DNA from: Branchiostoma floridae
Lineage: Eukaryota > Chordata > Leptocardii > Amphioxiformes > Branchiostomatidae
Assembly: GCF_000003815.2 (NCBI RefSeq)
Contig: NC_049988.1
Span: 14,892,452 to 14,956,451 of the forward strand
Direction: 5' to 3'
DNA length: 64,000 bases
Both the position numbers and the translations under genes were made by a program. Positions within the stretch are counted from its first letter, which is position 1, and every line of letters starts with the position of its first letter. Shown piece after piece: positions 14,101 to 24,576 of this stretch. The notes under the pieces are model-generated. The model saw only the letters and a program-made list of their open reading frames with translations, ran no database searches and was not told the DNA's origin.

Positions 14101-17100
14101 AGCCACATCTAGAGCATGTTTTAATATCCCACTCCACCGCTATCGAAAAGTGTAGGCCCTGATTAGGTTTTCTAAGTTTAAGTGGATCAAACCTTACAGT
14201 CTATCCTTGCACAGGTTGTAACTACTGTACAAAACATATGGTGCCGTTTTTTCCACAAAGAACCATTTGCTAAAGGTACACAAATATATCATGTAACAAA
14301 TGCGGTGACACACTGTTGAATTATTCAGGTAAGAAAGACCTGTGTTGTGTCAAACCAATTCTAGCCTAGCTTACAGGGTTAATTTTTGCTTTCACTTCAT
14401 ATAATCTCCATAGATAATGTTTTCGTTGTTGTGCGGGTGTATGGTGTATCAATAATTTATGACATGAAGAAATTGAATAACATTTGTGGGGTAAGAAAAA
14501 TGTAATCAAAAATGACGATACTAAAATGGTCATGTGTCATGATAAGGAAAGGGCACCATAATGATGAAATTTGTGTAAAGTATTCTTCCAGTCCGTATAA
14601 TAGTACCATCCTGATCTATTGCTGTTTGTCTACAGCCAAAAGCTAGGTTACAGTAGGGCAGTTGTGTTATGACCCTGGACTGGGAAGGGCGGACCATTGC
14701 TGTTTGAAATTCAACATCATTTGCCAAGTGGAGTCTGCGCCCCCGGGCAAGCCTAGACTTAACTACAACAGGGGAAACTATGCTAAGGCGGGCGAAATGA
14801 TCCGGGAGAGAGACTGGGAGAGGGAAATGGAGCCACTGGACATAGAAGCAGCATGGGACTTGTTTGTCGGTACCATGAACCAAGTCACTGAGAGTTGCAT
14901 TCCCCAAATAAATCCCAAACGTAGGCCGGACAAACTGTACCTTAATAGTGATGCCTTGAAAGCTAGTAAGAGTAAAAAAAGGGCATGGGCAAAATGGAAA
15001 GAATCTGGGTTACAGTCAGACTTTATACATTATGCAAGGAAGAGGAACGACCTTAGGAAACTGACTCGTGAGTTATGTAATTCCTTCGAGCACAGACTAG
15101 TTAAGGACATCAAAGACAATCCTAAAGCTTTTTGGAGGTATGCCTCATCACGTCTGCAGTCCAAGCCGAAGGTAGGAAGCCTGGTAAGGCCCGACGGCAC
15201 TGTGGCTAAGACGGACAAGGACAAGGCCGATACTCTAAACGAATTCTTCAGTAGTGTCTTCACCACCGAAGACGATCACATCCCCAGCGTGGATGCCAGG
15301 CCCTCTGGAGTGGGACTAGAGAGTCTGGAGATCAGTGAAGAAGGTGTGCGGAGGAAGCTGACAGAGTTGAACCCGAGTAAATCAGCTGGTCCTGACGGCC
15401 TACACCCCAGAATGCTGAAGGAGTTAGCCTCAGATCTAGCGCGTCCTTTGACCTTACTCTTCAGGAAGTCGCTCGAGTCTGCTAGACTACCGGATAGCTG
15501 GAAACAGGCTCATGTTACACCCATCCACAAGAAGGGGGGAAGGGACCAACCAGGTAACTACAGACCTGTTAGCTTGACATCAGTAGTGGGGAAGTTACTC
15601 GAGTCCATTATCAGGGACGCCCTTGTGCAGTACATGTTGGTGAACGACTTCTTCTCTAATGCCCAGCACGGCTTCGTACCTGGACGGTCCTGTACTACCA
15701 AGTTACTCGTGGTAATGGAGGAGTGGACGGAGTTTCTTCAGCGGGGACACCCGGTAGATGTAGTGTACTTGGATTTTAAAAAGGCGTTTGATTCCGTGCC
15801 GCATCAGCGTCTTCTTCACAAACTACAGTCTTATGGGGTGAAGGGAAAACTGTGGGACTGGATAGGGGACTTCCTACAGCAAAGGAGGCAACGAGTTGCG
15901 CTGAACGGGGAGTTCTCCTCATGGGCGGACGTGAGGAGTGGGATCCCCCAAGGGAGTGTCTTAGGGCCGGTCCTGTTTGTCGTTTTCATTAACGACCTCC
16001 CTGAGGTGGTATCAAGTGGGATCAACATCTTTGCAGACGACAGTAAAATCTACCGCAAAGTGGGTACAGAAGAGGACGTAACCTCTCTGCAGCAAGACAT
16101 GGAAGCAGTAGAGGAGTGGTCAACTAAATGGCAGCTCCCGTTCAATGCCGGGAAGTGTAAAGTCCTGCATTTAGGGAGGAACAACACAAAGGCAACTTAC
16201 ACACTGGGGTCCCAGGAGTTGCAGTTAACGGAAGAAGAGAAGGATTTAGGAGTAATTGTTGACAACAAACTCACCTTTCATTCCAACGCAGCAACTGCAA
16301 CCAGAAAAGCTAACCGGATGTTGGGTCTTGTCAAAAGAACTTTCCATAATCTAGATCTTCAGACCGTTCCGCTTCTGTACAAAGCAATGATAAGGCCTCA
16401 TCTGGAATATGCCAACGTGATATGGGGTCCACACTTCCGTCAGGATCAACAGGGGATGGAGAAGGTACAGAGGAGGGTTACAAAGCTCCCACCCAGCCTT
16501 AAGGACTTACCGTATGAGGAAAGGCTAAGGGCATTAAAGCTGCCCTCCCTGCATTTCAGACGACGTAGGGGGGACATGATACAACTTTTCAAGCTAGTCA
16601 AGGGTCTGGAGAGAGTACCCCTTGAGACCTTCTTTACTCTACAGTCTGGGCACGTAACACGGGGTCACAGTTTGAAACTTAAGGTACCCCTAGCAAAAAA
16701 CAGAGTCAGATCTCAGTCGTTTAGTGTCAGAGCGGTGAACGATTGGAACTCCCTGCCACAGAAGGTGGTTGATGCCAAATCAGTTAACGAGTTTAAAAGT
16801 AGCCTTGATAGATTCTGGGAGAGGAAGAGGTACACCATGCCGCTGTGAGGATCGGGTACAACAGGCAACCGCCTTCTTCCCGTGGATGGTATCAAAGGTA
16901 TCAAAGGTATCAAAAGCTAAACCAAGTCGTCCATACATGACGACAATGTAAAACACATACCAGTCATCTACAGTAATTTGTAGTTCCAGACGTAGTTTAA
17001 TAGTACTGTTGCTAAATACTAGTAACTGTTGTCATCCATTGTACTATGGACAATTGTTGAGCAAATCCCGTTCACTCATTATAAAAATTGCTGATTTACC

Positions 17101-20100
17101 CTCTTGAGAACTGATTTAAACCTCATGGAGCAGTATTCGGACTGACAAAGAAATCAAATCTTGTGCCGAATTTGCCGACAAAACATACAATAAAGAAAAA
17201 AGATAGAACTAGGTCAACTTCACTTATTTCTTCAAACACCAGCTAATACGTACATGTATTACCCGTGTGTATATGGATATGTTGTAATAACCCGCTCACG
17301 GCTCACGGTATCTTGTTCCATTAGTATGGGGCATATGGCGCATGTAGTGTGCCCAGTGAGACTCTACTACTACTACATTTAGTACTCCCATAACGCGTAC
17401 GCTCGCATCCACACGTAATCACTATTCATCAAAAGAAAAGGGAAAAATAGAGCAATCGCCATCCTTGTTTATTTCCTTATCTTTTTTCCTTAGGTTTTAT
17501 GACAACCTTAAAGCATTTATTTTGTGAGAAAAAAAATGCAAAACATCAGCTTCAAAAGGGACTTGTCTGGCCTCGTTTGATAAACTGATTAGGGGGTTGT
17601 GAAGGAAGAGTTATCGTTGGCGTTATTGGCTTACTGTAGATTAGGGTGTTTTGTGGTAATGTCGTTTCATGTAACGTATTTACTCACATGCCACCCTTGG
17701 CTATTTCCTTATCTTTTTCTTAGGTTCTATTAAAGACAACCTTAAAACAGGTATTTTGTGAGGAAAAAAAAATACAAAACATCAGTGCCAAATCGGACTT
17801 GTCTGGCCTCATTTGATAAACTAATTTGGGGGTTGTGAAGGAAGAGTTATCGTTGGCGCTATTGGTTTACTGTAGATTAGGGTGATTTGTGGTAATGTCG
17901 TTTCATGTAACGTATTTACAAACATGCAATACACTCCCTTGCGGACCCGATTATAAAGTAAATGGAGTCTGTTGGGAATGTGCTGAAAAGGAGAAATGTT
18001 GCTGGAAGATAAGAACAATATGCATGATTATAACATTCGCAAGTGGAAGAGGTTTATCATATATATGCATTCACGTATTCACATATAAATAGAATTTTTT
18101 TCTATCAGTGACTTGGAAACACGTAAAACACGTACTTTCATTTCTTCATGTCTGCTCAGTCATCTTAATCACGGAATTACCTAGTCTCGCGAGAGCACGA
18201 GCCTAGGTCCGAGACTTGTGTGGAGCCCTTTTCCGTATTAAATTGTCAGTGCATGTATGTTTCCTTCAATGTCTTGTTTATAATGTCACATAATGTATTC
18301 ATCTCTTTACGACTAGCAAGATAGAATATCAATACACAGATCAATATACAGGGACTTTCTCCCAAATGGATTAATGTTTGTTAAGAATTTCCTGTGGGAA
18401 TAGCAGCACACAGCACTAAATCCTCTGGAATGAACTTGAGCCTGGTGTGGCGGAGGCGGGGTCTCTCTCCCAGTTCAAAACTGAACTGGGGAGGGCCCTG
18501 TTGCATTGAGTTGCCCCTTGTATTATGTAAATAACAATAACCCACCATATTCACTTGCCTTGTCCCTTGCACCCACAAATCAGTTGTTTATGTTCCTTTG
18601 TGTTTTTTACCTTTATTTTCCCCATGTTTGTATGATATTATCACCTGTAACGAACAAAGCATGTGCACTGCTATAAATCCCCGTCAAGGGGGCTGAGTAG
18701 TAGAAAAGAAGGAGAAGGATAATCTTGCTAGACAAGCTGAGGTCAAAAGATCACCGCTCCTCTCAGCATTGACATTAAGTGTTTGATAACTGTAAATTAT
18801 TGACACTTCAGTGCCCTGCACCGAGGGTTTTCGTCTAATAACACCTGCAGTTTGGTGGAAACTCAGTCGATGCAAGCACTCGGTGTGAGTTATTGCAACA
18901 TCGGTACACAGTCTGTTGCCTCCAACGACCGGCTCCATACATACATATATATTGCTACCCACCGTTCATATCACGTGTTATATCACGAGTTTTCTTCCTT
19001 CGCGAGTGATAACTTTCAGTCATTGACAATGACCATGAAGTTCATTGCATATCCATGCCCTATTAGCGGCTAATTTAGTACAGTAGGTAAGAAAGAAAGA
19101 GAACAAAAAGCAAGCTATGTTATGTTTTACCAAAAGCATTCTGTAAGGATGACTTTGCCTGACTTATATCTATAAGTATCTTCGTAAGACATTACAACGT
19201 ATTTCTTTTTTACAACCAGGAAAAAAATGAAGCCACCATTTTGTTTTGCTTTTACCTTAGACCTGGATGTGCGGCGGCACGCTGGAGATCTTACCCTGTT
19301 CCCGGGTGGGTCACATCTTCCGGCAGTCCCAGCCTTACCGGTTCCCCGGCGGAGGGATGCAGACCGTCCAGAGGAACAGTTTACGCGTCGTGCAAGTCTG
19401 GATGGACGAAAGGCACAGGAAAGCGTTCTATGCCGTCAACCCCGAGGTACAAGCATGTTTAAACCAGATTAACATTATAGTTACACTGTTATGTTTCATC
19501 TGACAGTAACCTTTTGGTGATGTTTAGGATTTGGACGGTACTCTTCAAGTTTATTCTATGTTATGTTACTTGTAAATAAATAAATAAAAAAATCGGATAC
19601 AGGTTCAATTCACGTCTTTATCATAGTTTGGAGAGTATCTAGCATTGAATAAAGTTTGAAGTATTGAAAGTGGCACTAGAAAATGCTCTAATACCATTGT
19701 GGAATTTCTTACTTTTGGCATTTGAAAGTCATGTACAGGTGAACATCATTAAACGATAATAATGCAAATGAGGACCTCATTTGCTTAACTTAGCAGAAAA
19801 TGGGATTAAAGCCTTCTTTCTCAATATAGATTATGTTATTACCATCATTCTTTCAGCTGAAAGACATGAACATATCGTACGGAGATGTGAGCGAGCGGCG
19901 GCAGCTGAGAGACAGGCTGGGGTGTAAGTCCTTCCAGTGGTACCTGGACACTGTGTACAAGGAGATGCGGGTTCCTGATCTCACGTTCCAGGCATCGGGA
20001 GAGGTAAACAAACAAACAAACAAACAAACAAAAACACAAAGGGATCGTAGAGTCTAGACGTGTGTCAATGATAAAAGCAAGATCTAAGACCAGACAAGTT

Positions 20101-20639
20101 CCAGGCATTGGGAGAGGTAAACAACCAAATAAACAAACAAACAAACAAAGCAAAAACACCCATACGTGTCTCTGCATTAACCTAAGGGATCAAAGACGTA
20201 TATGAATGAGAAAACAAGACCAGACAAGTTCCAGGCATCGGGTATGGTAAACAAAAAACAAACAAACAAAATAAACAAACAGAAACACACACACATATTG
20301 TCCCTGCATTAATCTAGGAGATCAGAGGCGAATATGAATGAAAGCAAGACCAGACAAGTCAGTGATACTAGTATGGAATGTTTGCCAAGATAATGTGGCA
20401 ACAAAACAAAATAGCAAATTAAAACCAAAGTAGCAAATTGTACTAAAATAAGACTATTAACAGACAATATGTCATCACAAACCATTCTGACTTTCTTAAT
20501 TTAGCACACACAAACACAAACACACACACACACAAACACACACACAAACACACGCACACAAATAAACACACAAACACACGCACACACACACACACAAAAA
20601 GAACACACACAAACACACAAACACACACACACACAAACG

Positions 20640-20671
<32 letters not shown>

Positions 20672-23540
20672 AACGCACACACACACACAAACACACACAC
20701 AAACACACGCACACAAACAAACACACAAACACACGCACACACACACACACAAACACAAACACACACACCTCCACATTTTTCACGGGGGTAGCAAAACTTA
20801 AAACTGGAATTCGTCTCTACCACTCGCGCCCAAGTACGTGCAGTGAATTGGAACGGTACATCGTTGGGTTCTCAGAGCACCGGCACGCAGCATTAACGTT
20901 AACTGTATGGGCGCCAAACGCACCAAATACAGACAAGCGCCTATACAGACGTTCATTATGAAATTTGATTATTGCGTAACTAATGTAATCAGCCTTATTA
21001 GGAAAGACCATCCAAGGTCGGTAGATAGTAAACTTTTGTCAGATGATATTGATTTGATATGATACCAACATTTCTTTAGACATTTTTCAAAAAATCATCG
21101 TCTCACTACTCCTTTCTTTATCGCGTATGAAGTTGAAGGATGAATGACAAAAACTCAAGTAAGGAAAATGAAAACAAAAAGCATCACATGACCAAATGAC
21201 AAGGCACGACAAATGAAAAGTCTCAGGATTGTAAATACGCATGCGCAGAGAAATGCATTATGGGTGATTTGTTAACGGTGAAGGCCCCTAACTTGAACGC
21301 AGCTCTTATATTATCTAGGCCATTGTCCAGATTTGCATAACAATATCCAGGCGTGATTTGCTTATATCACAAGGACATTTAACTTAATATGCGCAACGCT
21401 TTACGCACATGCGTACTGAGTGCCTTGATCCCTTACAGGTTCGTTGAATTGTTTTCTTTTTCCGAGGAAAACTTCTTACGACCGAAGTTACGAAAGTCCG
21501 ATTTTTCTATTGAAGTTTGCCGTAGATAAGTGACCACTATCACCCGCACTTCAAATTGATCACCCAGCTTCAATTTCCGGACGTATACGTCAAATCGGAC
21601 AAGACTCTTGTACTTGAATGGAGGGGGGTCAATATTGGAAGGTCAATTGGAATGGATAAACTCTCTCAGATTCTATAATTGTGGTAATGCATTTTTCTCA
21701 ATGCCAACATGTAGTGCATTTTTATCAAGGGACCTCATTGATTTCTTTTATTGATACTTGCAGTTTACGTGCAATTGAATGTCGTATTTTCAACCAGTCG
21801 AAGCTTTGAGAGGGACCAAGGAGATACTGTTTATCATCTCTGACAGGTTTATTGTTACGTCACAGCTTAGATACCTCTGGTACGGAGGTTTACCTCCGAA
21901 GCGGATACGGGTTTTAGTTCTGTTTTAGTTCTGTCACGCCTATAACTTTTCAATCATTTTTTATGTATTTGTATGAATTTTGATATTCAATACAGGTCGA
22001 TCGTTTTCAGGCCACCAAGAAACATGGCGATTTGGGCCCCCGGGCATTACTATACTGTATTACAGACCGTCATCCTCTTCCTGCAAGCCGTGTTTTGTAC
22101 GATAGTTTCTGGCGCACAGCTCTAGTCCGTCATCCCAAACGAATGAACCCTGCCTTCAGGAAGGGAGATAACTGTAATTGATAAAGGGAAGATGTTATGG
22201 GGAGGAATGACTAATATCGATGAGGACTTTGACAATGACGTCCAGAAAACACAAATATTTCATGTAGGCATGTGATGATCGATTTTTACATGAATTGTGC
22301 ATGATGGAAACAAAATTGATTTGTATCAAGGACAGGACGAATTCCAGCAGTTGCTTACAAGGTACACATTCAAAGCCTTTCACTGATATAGACATTTGGT
22401 TAAATGTGCCTTGAACCTAGATAACGTTTCGCAACGACTTAGCTTATAATGAAACCATGGTCAATTTTGATCGCTGTTTCGGTGAATACCATCTTGATAT
22501 GTGGGGTGGTCTTGCTCTCTCAACAATTCGCTTGGATGTTGTCCAAACGTACAGAGAGCTGACAGAGGCGGTTGGATATCAAGCGCTTCTGGCCTAGCTC
22601 CAAAACTGATTCCGCCTCCATAGTAGTGTGGCTTGTTGCAACCATGGAGTTTGTCACCGTCATATTCAGGAAATATATTTTCTAGGGTCAAGACACATTT
22701 AACTGAATGTCTATATCGGTGCTATTGAAGAACGAGTAGTTGTGAATAACTCAATTTATTGTGAATAACTTATTGTTCTTTAATTTCTCGTTTTCCCGTT
22801 TTGTACAGTTGCGAAACCTGGGAGTAAACCTGTGCCTGGACACCCTCGGGAACACGGAAGGCTCGCTGGCCCTGTATCCATGTCACGGGCTGGGAGATAG
22901 ACAGGCAAGGCCTTAAAAAAATGCCATAATGATACGTCACGACTGTCACCTCCTCCACTGCCCCTTACAATTGTATATGGCCATAGAGATAAATTTTGAT
23001 GACAACATCAGCGCCTGAATTGATTTTCGCCTGATTTCGAAAATAACAGAACAGAGGAAATTTCTTTTGTTTCCACCGAAGGTCAACGAGAAGAAAATAC
23101 CGAAAGCATGTCGTGTGGTAGCCTTAAATGTACTTGAACAAGTGGCACTAGTGACGTAGCCATGACCGCAATTGTAGAATAGATACTTTGTTTGTTAGTT
23201 TTAGAAAAAACACTGTGTGGTCGTCACGAGTGTTTTTAAATGATGCTTCTTGAATTACAAGAATACACGATGGCTTTGATGCTATGTTTTATCGATTCAA
23301 TTCTTTCAACGTTCATTCCTTCATTCCTTCCTCCCTTCGTACACTCATGCATTCATTCATACAACTATACATTTGACATGGCTATTCCAGTCTTTCCTGT
23401 ACAACTGGGAGAACTACTTGCGGCACGAGGAGCTGTGCCTGGTACCGTACTTCCCCCCGCCGGAGGAGGACAGACCCCCGGAGCTTCACATTGACTGGTG
23501 CGAGGGGCAGGACGAAAAGCTGGTTTGGAAACACACAAGG
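2148..23540 (+). CDS. GALNT: Polypeptide N-acetylgalactosaminyltransferase, paralogue A (GT27, long stem; 3' end incomplete)
   Basis: Golgi type II membrane enzyme expected to start mucin-type O-glycosylation by moving GalNAc from UDP-GalNAc to Ser/Thr. Ten exons join in frame: 2148-2938, 9402-9568, 10620-10729, 11180-11325, 11601-11717, 12629-12746, 19261-19446, 19857-20003, 22809-22904, 23391-23540 (676 codons). Exon 1 encodes a short tail, one membrane segment (about residues 12-35) and a long charged stem. The catalytic domain shows [15 protein letters not shown], the metal motif DSHVE (D367, H369), [16 protein letters not shown] (W473-F482) and [15 protein letters not shown] (C487 onward). 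The ricin-type lectin domain starts near residue 595 (LCLDTLG, CHG). The ATG at 2148 is the first in frame and directly precedes the anchor. The intron after 22904 uses a GC donor. The last lectin exon is missing, probably in the 24037-24371 gap. The long stem recalls GALNT5, but the paralogue cannot be assigned by eye. Confidence 0.93.
2992..3242. mobile_element. MITE family 1, full copy in intron 1 of GALNT A
   Basis: A 251-base element bounded by inverted AGGTGGTATCTCACTGCAC / GTGCAGTGAGATACCACCT, with the inversion continuing inward (CACCGGTGC). The interior carries GACTTAAAAGACAACAAAAT, shared with the copy at 43290-43536. It has no coding capacity. It begins 53 bases after the exon 1 donor of GALNT A. 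Confidence 0.85.
3480..3656. mobile_element. MITE family 1, partial copy
   Basis: It carries the family interior in inverted orientation (GTTGTCCTCTAAGTCATACTT) and one terminal end, GTGCAGTGAGATACTACCT at 3638-3656. The other terminus is absent. Confidence 0.75.
4706..4976. mobile_element. Foldback element with G14 and C17 runs
   Basis: Inverted halves: TTGCAGACTT (4720-4729) against AAGTCTGCAA (4949-4958); CTAGGTTC near 4799 against GAACCTAG near 4884; a run of 14 G (4760-4773) against 17 C (4911-4927). A second copy of the family is at 60162-60485. The frames crossing it give Pro-rich peptides that I regard as artefacts. Confidence 0.7.
5660..5685. repeat. (CAT)n microsatellite
   Basis: About eight perfect CAT units in intron 1 of GALNT A. 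Confidence 0.95.
8171..8379. mobile_element. MITE family 3 with TTCGCGGT modules
   Basis: Ends are CTGTAAAT and ATTTACAG in inverted orientation. The interior contains several direct and inverted copies of GTTCGCGGTG, including a near-perfect hairpin around 8310-8350. Non-coding, in intron 1 of GALNT A. Confidence 0.75.
8853..9195. repeat. Two-copy tandem duplication, period about 173
   Basis: Copy 1 (8853-9025) and copy 2 (9026-9195) both begin AAAACACTTGGAC and share GTTTGGATAATG and TGGTGGATTCACGTGTGG. Moderate divergence suggests an old duplication. It ends about 200 bases before exon 2 of GALNT A. Confidence 0.85.
9684..9859. mobile_element. MITE family 2, intron 2 of GALNT A
   Basis: Terminal inverted repeats TAATCTCCAAGCAGATCC / GGATCTGTTTGGAGATTA. 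The flanks carry CCCCGAAAT on the left and CCCCGAAGT on the right, which look like an 8-9 base target duplication with one mismatch and suggest a hAT-type mover. Other copies: 12760-13191, 24482-24576, 45546-45707, 62433-62548. Confidence 0.8.
10380..10500. repeat. AGTACTGTA-rich palindromic low-complexity tract
   Basis: Many overlapping AGTACTGTA / TACAGTACT words in both orientations around a short T/A core. No coding signal. It could fold locally. Intron 2 of GALNT A. Confidence 0.6.
10750..11012. mobile_element. MITE family 1, degenerate copy in intron 3 of GALNT A
   Basis: It begins AAAGGTGGTATTTCACTGCAC, as in the full copies, and contains the family interior (AAGAACGAATTTTCTTGCGTT). 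The far end is lost or interrupted by a (GAT)n stretch near 10963-10980. Confidence 0.65.
12760..13191. mobile_element. MITE family 2, compound copy in intron 6 of GALNT A
   Basis: The outer ends ATCTCCAAGCAGATCCTACGG (12760-12780) and CCGTAGGATCTGCTTGG (13171-13187) are inverted. Inside, the block around TGTGCATTGGCTACTGGAAG (12914-12933) recurs near 13067, so one element was duplicated or inserted in another. The left end begins only 13 bases after the exon 6 donor. Confidence 0.75.
14640..16915 (+). mobile_element. 5'-truncated CR1/L2-like non-LTR retrotransposon (LINE)
   Basis: This is the body of a LINE in intron 6 of GALNT A, same strand as the gene. The coding part opens inside the end of the endonuclease domain and runs through the whole reverse transcriptase. 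The 3' end is marked by about three units of GGTATCAAA near 16888-16915, the short tandem tail typical of CR1/L2-type elements. The left boundary is approximate, because nothing upstream of about 14640 resembles the rest of an endonuclease. Clade assignment is inference. Confidence 0.85.
14662..16848 (+). CDS. LINE ORF2 fragment: end of endonuclease plus complete reverse transcriptase
   Basis: Open for 728 codons without frameshift or stop. The N-terminus ([12 protein letters not shown]) resembles the closing SDH-type motif of an APE-like endonuclease. Reverse transcriptase motifs follow in order: [59 protein letters not shown] and the catalytic FADD in [10 protein letters not shown]. The thumb/C-terminal region follows ([39 protein letters not shown]). 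There is no convincing ATG: the frame is open from about 14647 and the first codon used here is TTG, as expected for a 5'-truncated copy. Intactness suggests recent insertion, but the copy cannot be autonomous because most of the endonuclease is absent. Confidence 0.92.
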   Translation: MCYDPGLGRADHCCLKFNIICQVESAPPGKPRLNYNRGNYAKAGEMIRERDWEREMEPLDIEAAWDLFVGTMNQVTESCIPQINPKRRPDKLYLNSDALKASKSKKRAWAKWKESGLQSDFIHYARKRNDLRKLTRELCNSFEHRLVKDIKDNPKAFWRYASSRLQSKPKVGSLVRPDGTVAKTDKDKADTLNEFFSSVFTTEDDHIPSVDARPSGVGLESLEISEEGVRRKLTELNPSKSAGPDGLHPRMLKELASDLARPLTLLFRKSLESARLPDSWKQAHVTPIHKKGGRDQPGNYRPVSLTSVVGKLLESIIRDALVQYMLVNDFFSNAQHGFVPGRSCTTKLLVVMEEWTEFLQRGHPVDVVYLDFKKAFDSVPHQRLLHKLQSYGVKGKLWDWIGDFLQQRRQRVALNGEFSSWADVRSGIPQGSVLGPVLFVVFINDLPEVVSSGINIFADDSKIYRKVGTEEDVTSLQQDMEAVEEWSTKWQLPFNAGKCKVLHLGRNNTKATYTLGSQELQLTEEEKDLGVIVDNKLTFHSNAATATRKANRMLGLVKRTFHNLDLQTVPLLYKAMIRPHLEYANVIWGPHFRQDQQGMEKVQRRVTKLPPSLKDLPYEERLRALKLPSLHFRRRRGDMIQLFKLVKGLERVPLETFFTLQSGHVTRGHSLKLKVPLAKNRVRSQSFSVRAVNDWNSLPQKVVDAKSVNEFKSSLDRFWERKRYTMPL
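17463..17927. repeat. Two-copy tandem duplication, period about 232
   Basis: Copies at 17463-17691 and 17695-17927 share TTATTTCCTTATC, GGACTTGTCTGGCCTC, GAAGGAAGAGTTATCGTTGG and GTCGTTTCATGTAACGTAT in the same order. No coding signal. Intron 6 of GALNT A. Confidence 0.9.
19985..20252 (+). repeat. Tandem repeat that copies the exon 8 end and splice donor of GALNT A
   Basis: The 3' end of exon 8 plus its donor (TTCCAGGCATCGGGAGAG then GTAAACA, donor after 20003) recurs at 20099-20122 and, less well, at 20229-20252. Each is followed by (AAAC)n and a shared GACCAGACAAG block. The later copies have no acceptor or open frame in front of them, so only the first is exon. Confidence 0.85.
20504..20768. 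repeat. Long (CA)n/(CACAAA)n microsatellite
   Basis: About 265 bases of CA dinucleotides interspersed with AAA and CG steps, in intron 8 of GALNT A. It produces long Cys/Val-rich frames on the minus strand that are not genes. Confidence 0.97.
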
Positions 23541-23878
23541 GTAAGGGTGGCTTGCAGTTCGTAATGGGATTCACAGGGGGCGTTTCAGAAAGTCAGGGGT
23601 CACTATTTGAGCTGTTTTTACTTTATCTACATGTATTTCTTTGCAAACCCATGCCCGTAGGCTAATTGCAAGGGTACAGGCAGTAAAAAGTAACTAGTGT
23701 TTATTCTATACAGCTATCTATATACATGATTCTACATTGTTTACTGGGAGGTTTGACTTCTTCTTTGGAGGCAGTGGCTTAGATGAAAAGGCCCACGTTT
23801 TAATTATAAGTGGGTTCTGTGATTTTGATTAACCTATCTTTAACGATCTATTTGTATTCGCTGTACACTCATTAACTC

Positions 23879-23976
23879 AATGAGTAACTCACTCACTCTC
23901 ACTCACTCGCTTACTCGTTCACTCACTCGCTCACTCACTCAGTTACGTACTTACTTACTCACTCACTCACTCACAG
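23879..23976. repeat. (ACTC)n tract
   Basis: Imperfect ACTC/ACTT repeats immediately before the assembly gap at 24037. It may be the cause of the gap. Confidence 0.9.
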
Positions 23977-24036
23977 TTAGTCTTAGAACATTTAAAACTG
24001 TTAAATATGTGACATCACTAGATGACTGATGACGTA

Positions 24037-24371
24037 NNNNNNNNNNNNNNNNNNNNNNNNNNNNNNNNNNNNNNNNNNNNNNNNNNNNNNNNNNNNNNNN
24101 NNNNNNNNNNNNNNNNNNNNNNNNNNNNNNNNNNNNNNNNNNNNNNNNNNNNNNNNNNNNNNNNNNNNNNNNNNNNNNNNNNNNNNNNNNNNNNNNNNNN
24201 NNNNNNNNNNNNNNNNNNNNNNNNNNNNNNNNNNNNNNNNNNNNNNNNNNNNNNNNNNNNNNNNNNNNNNNNNNNNNNNNNNNNNNNNNNNNNNNNNNNN
24301 NNNNNNNNNNNNNNNNNNNNNNNNNNNNNNNNNNNNNNNNNNNNNNNNNNNNNNNNNNNNNNNNNNNNNNN
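24037..24371. other. Assembly gap, 335 N
   Basis: The run of N has an estimated rather than default size. It lies where the terminal lectin exon of GALNT A is expected. Confidence 1.
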
Positions 24372-24415
24372 ACTTCGACAAAGATGGAAACGAGATACTA
24401 GAAAACCCCAGATGA
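24372..24415 (+). CDS. Possible tail of the terminal exon of GALNT A
   Basis: The first bases after the N gap read FDKDGNEILENPR followed by TGA. In paralogue B the last exon ends QQWKFGLYL-stop, that is a QxW motif, one residue, Phe, then a short tail. The base context here (xAC TTC) would fit a tail directly after such a W-x-F. The gap (335 N) is large enough for the roughly 150-base exon expected. This is inference from position and paralogy; the peptide could also be chance. Confidence 0.35.
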
Positions 24416-24481
24416 GACAATCTACAATAAACCACTATAGAACAAAAAAAACTAAAAACTACGAAGTGCCAAAAATATTTC

Positions 24482-24576
24482 ATCTCCAAGCAGATGTTAG
24501 GAAGGCCGTTTGTAACAAAAACGTGGAGAAATTGGACGTAATGATTCTGCCTTCTATATAACATCTGCTTGGAGAT
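24482..24576. mobile_element. MITE family 2, short copy
   Basis: Inverted ends ATCTCCAAGCAGATGTTA and TAACATCTGCTTGGAGAT bound about 95 bases with no coding capacity. Confidence 0.75.

Noticed and set aside
20443-20823. Long minus-strand frames rich in Cys and Val
   Set aside because: They are translations of the (CA)n/(CACAAA)n tract in three frames; no codon bias, start context or splice sites.
24372-24415. EF-hand reading of FDKDGNEILENPR
   Set aside because: Too short and stops before a 12-residue loop with helix; better explained, tentatively, as the GALNT A tail.
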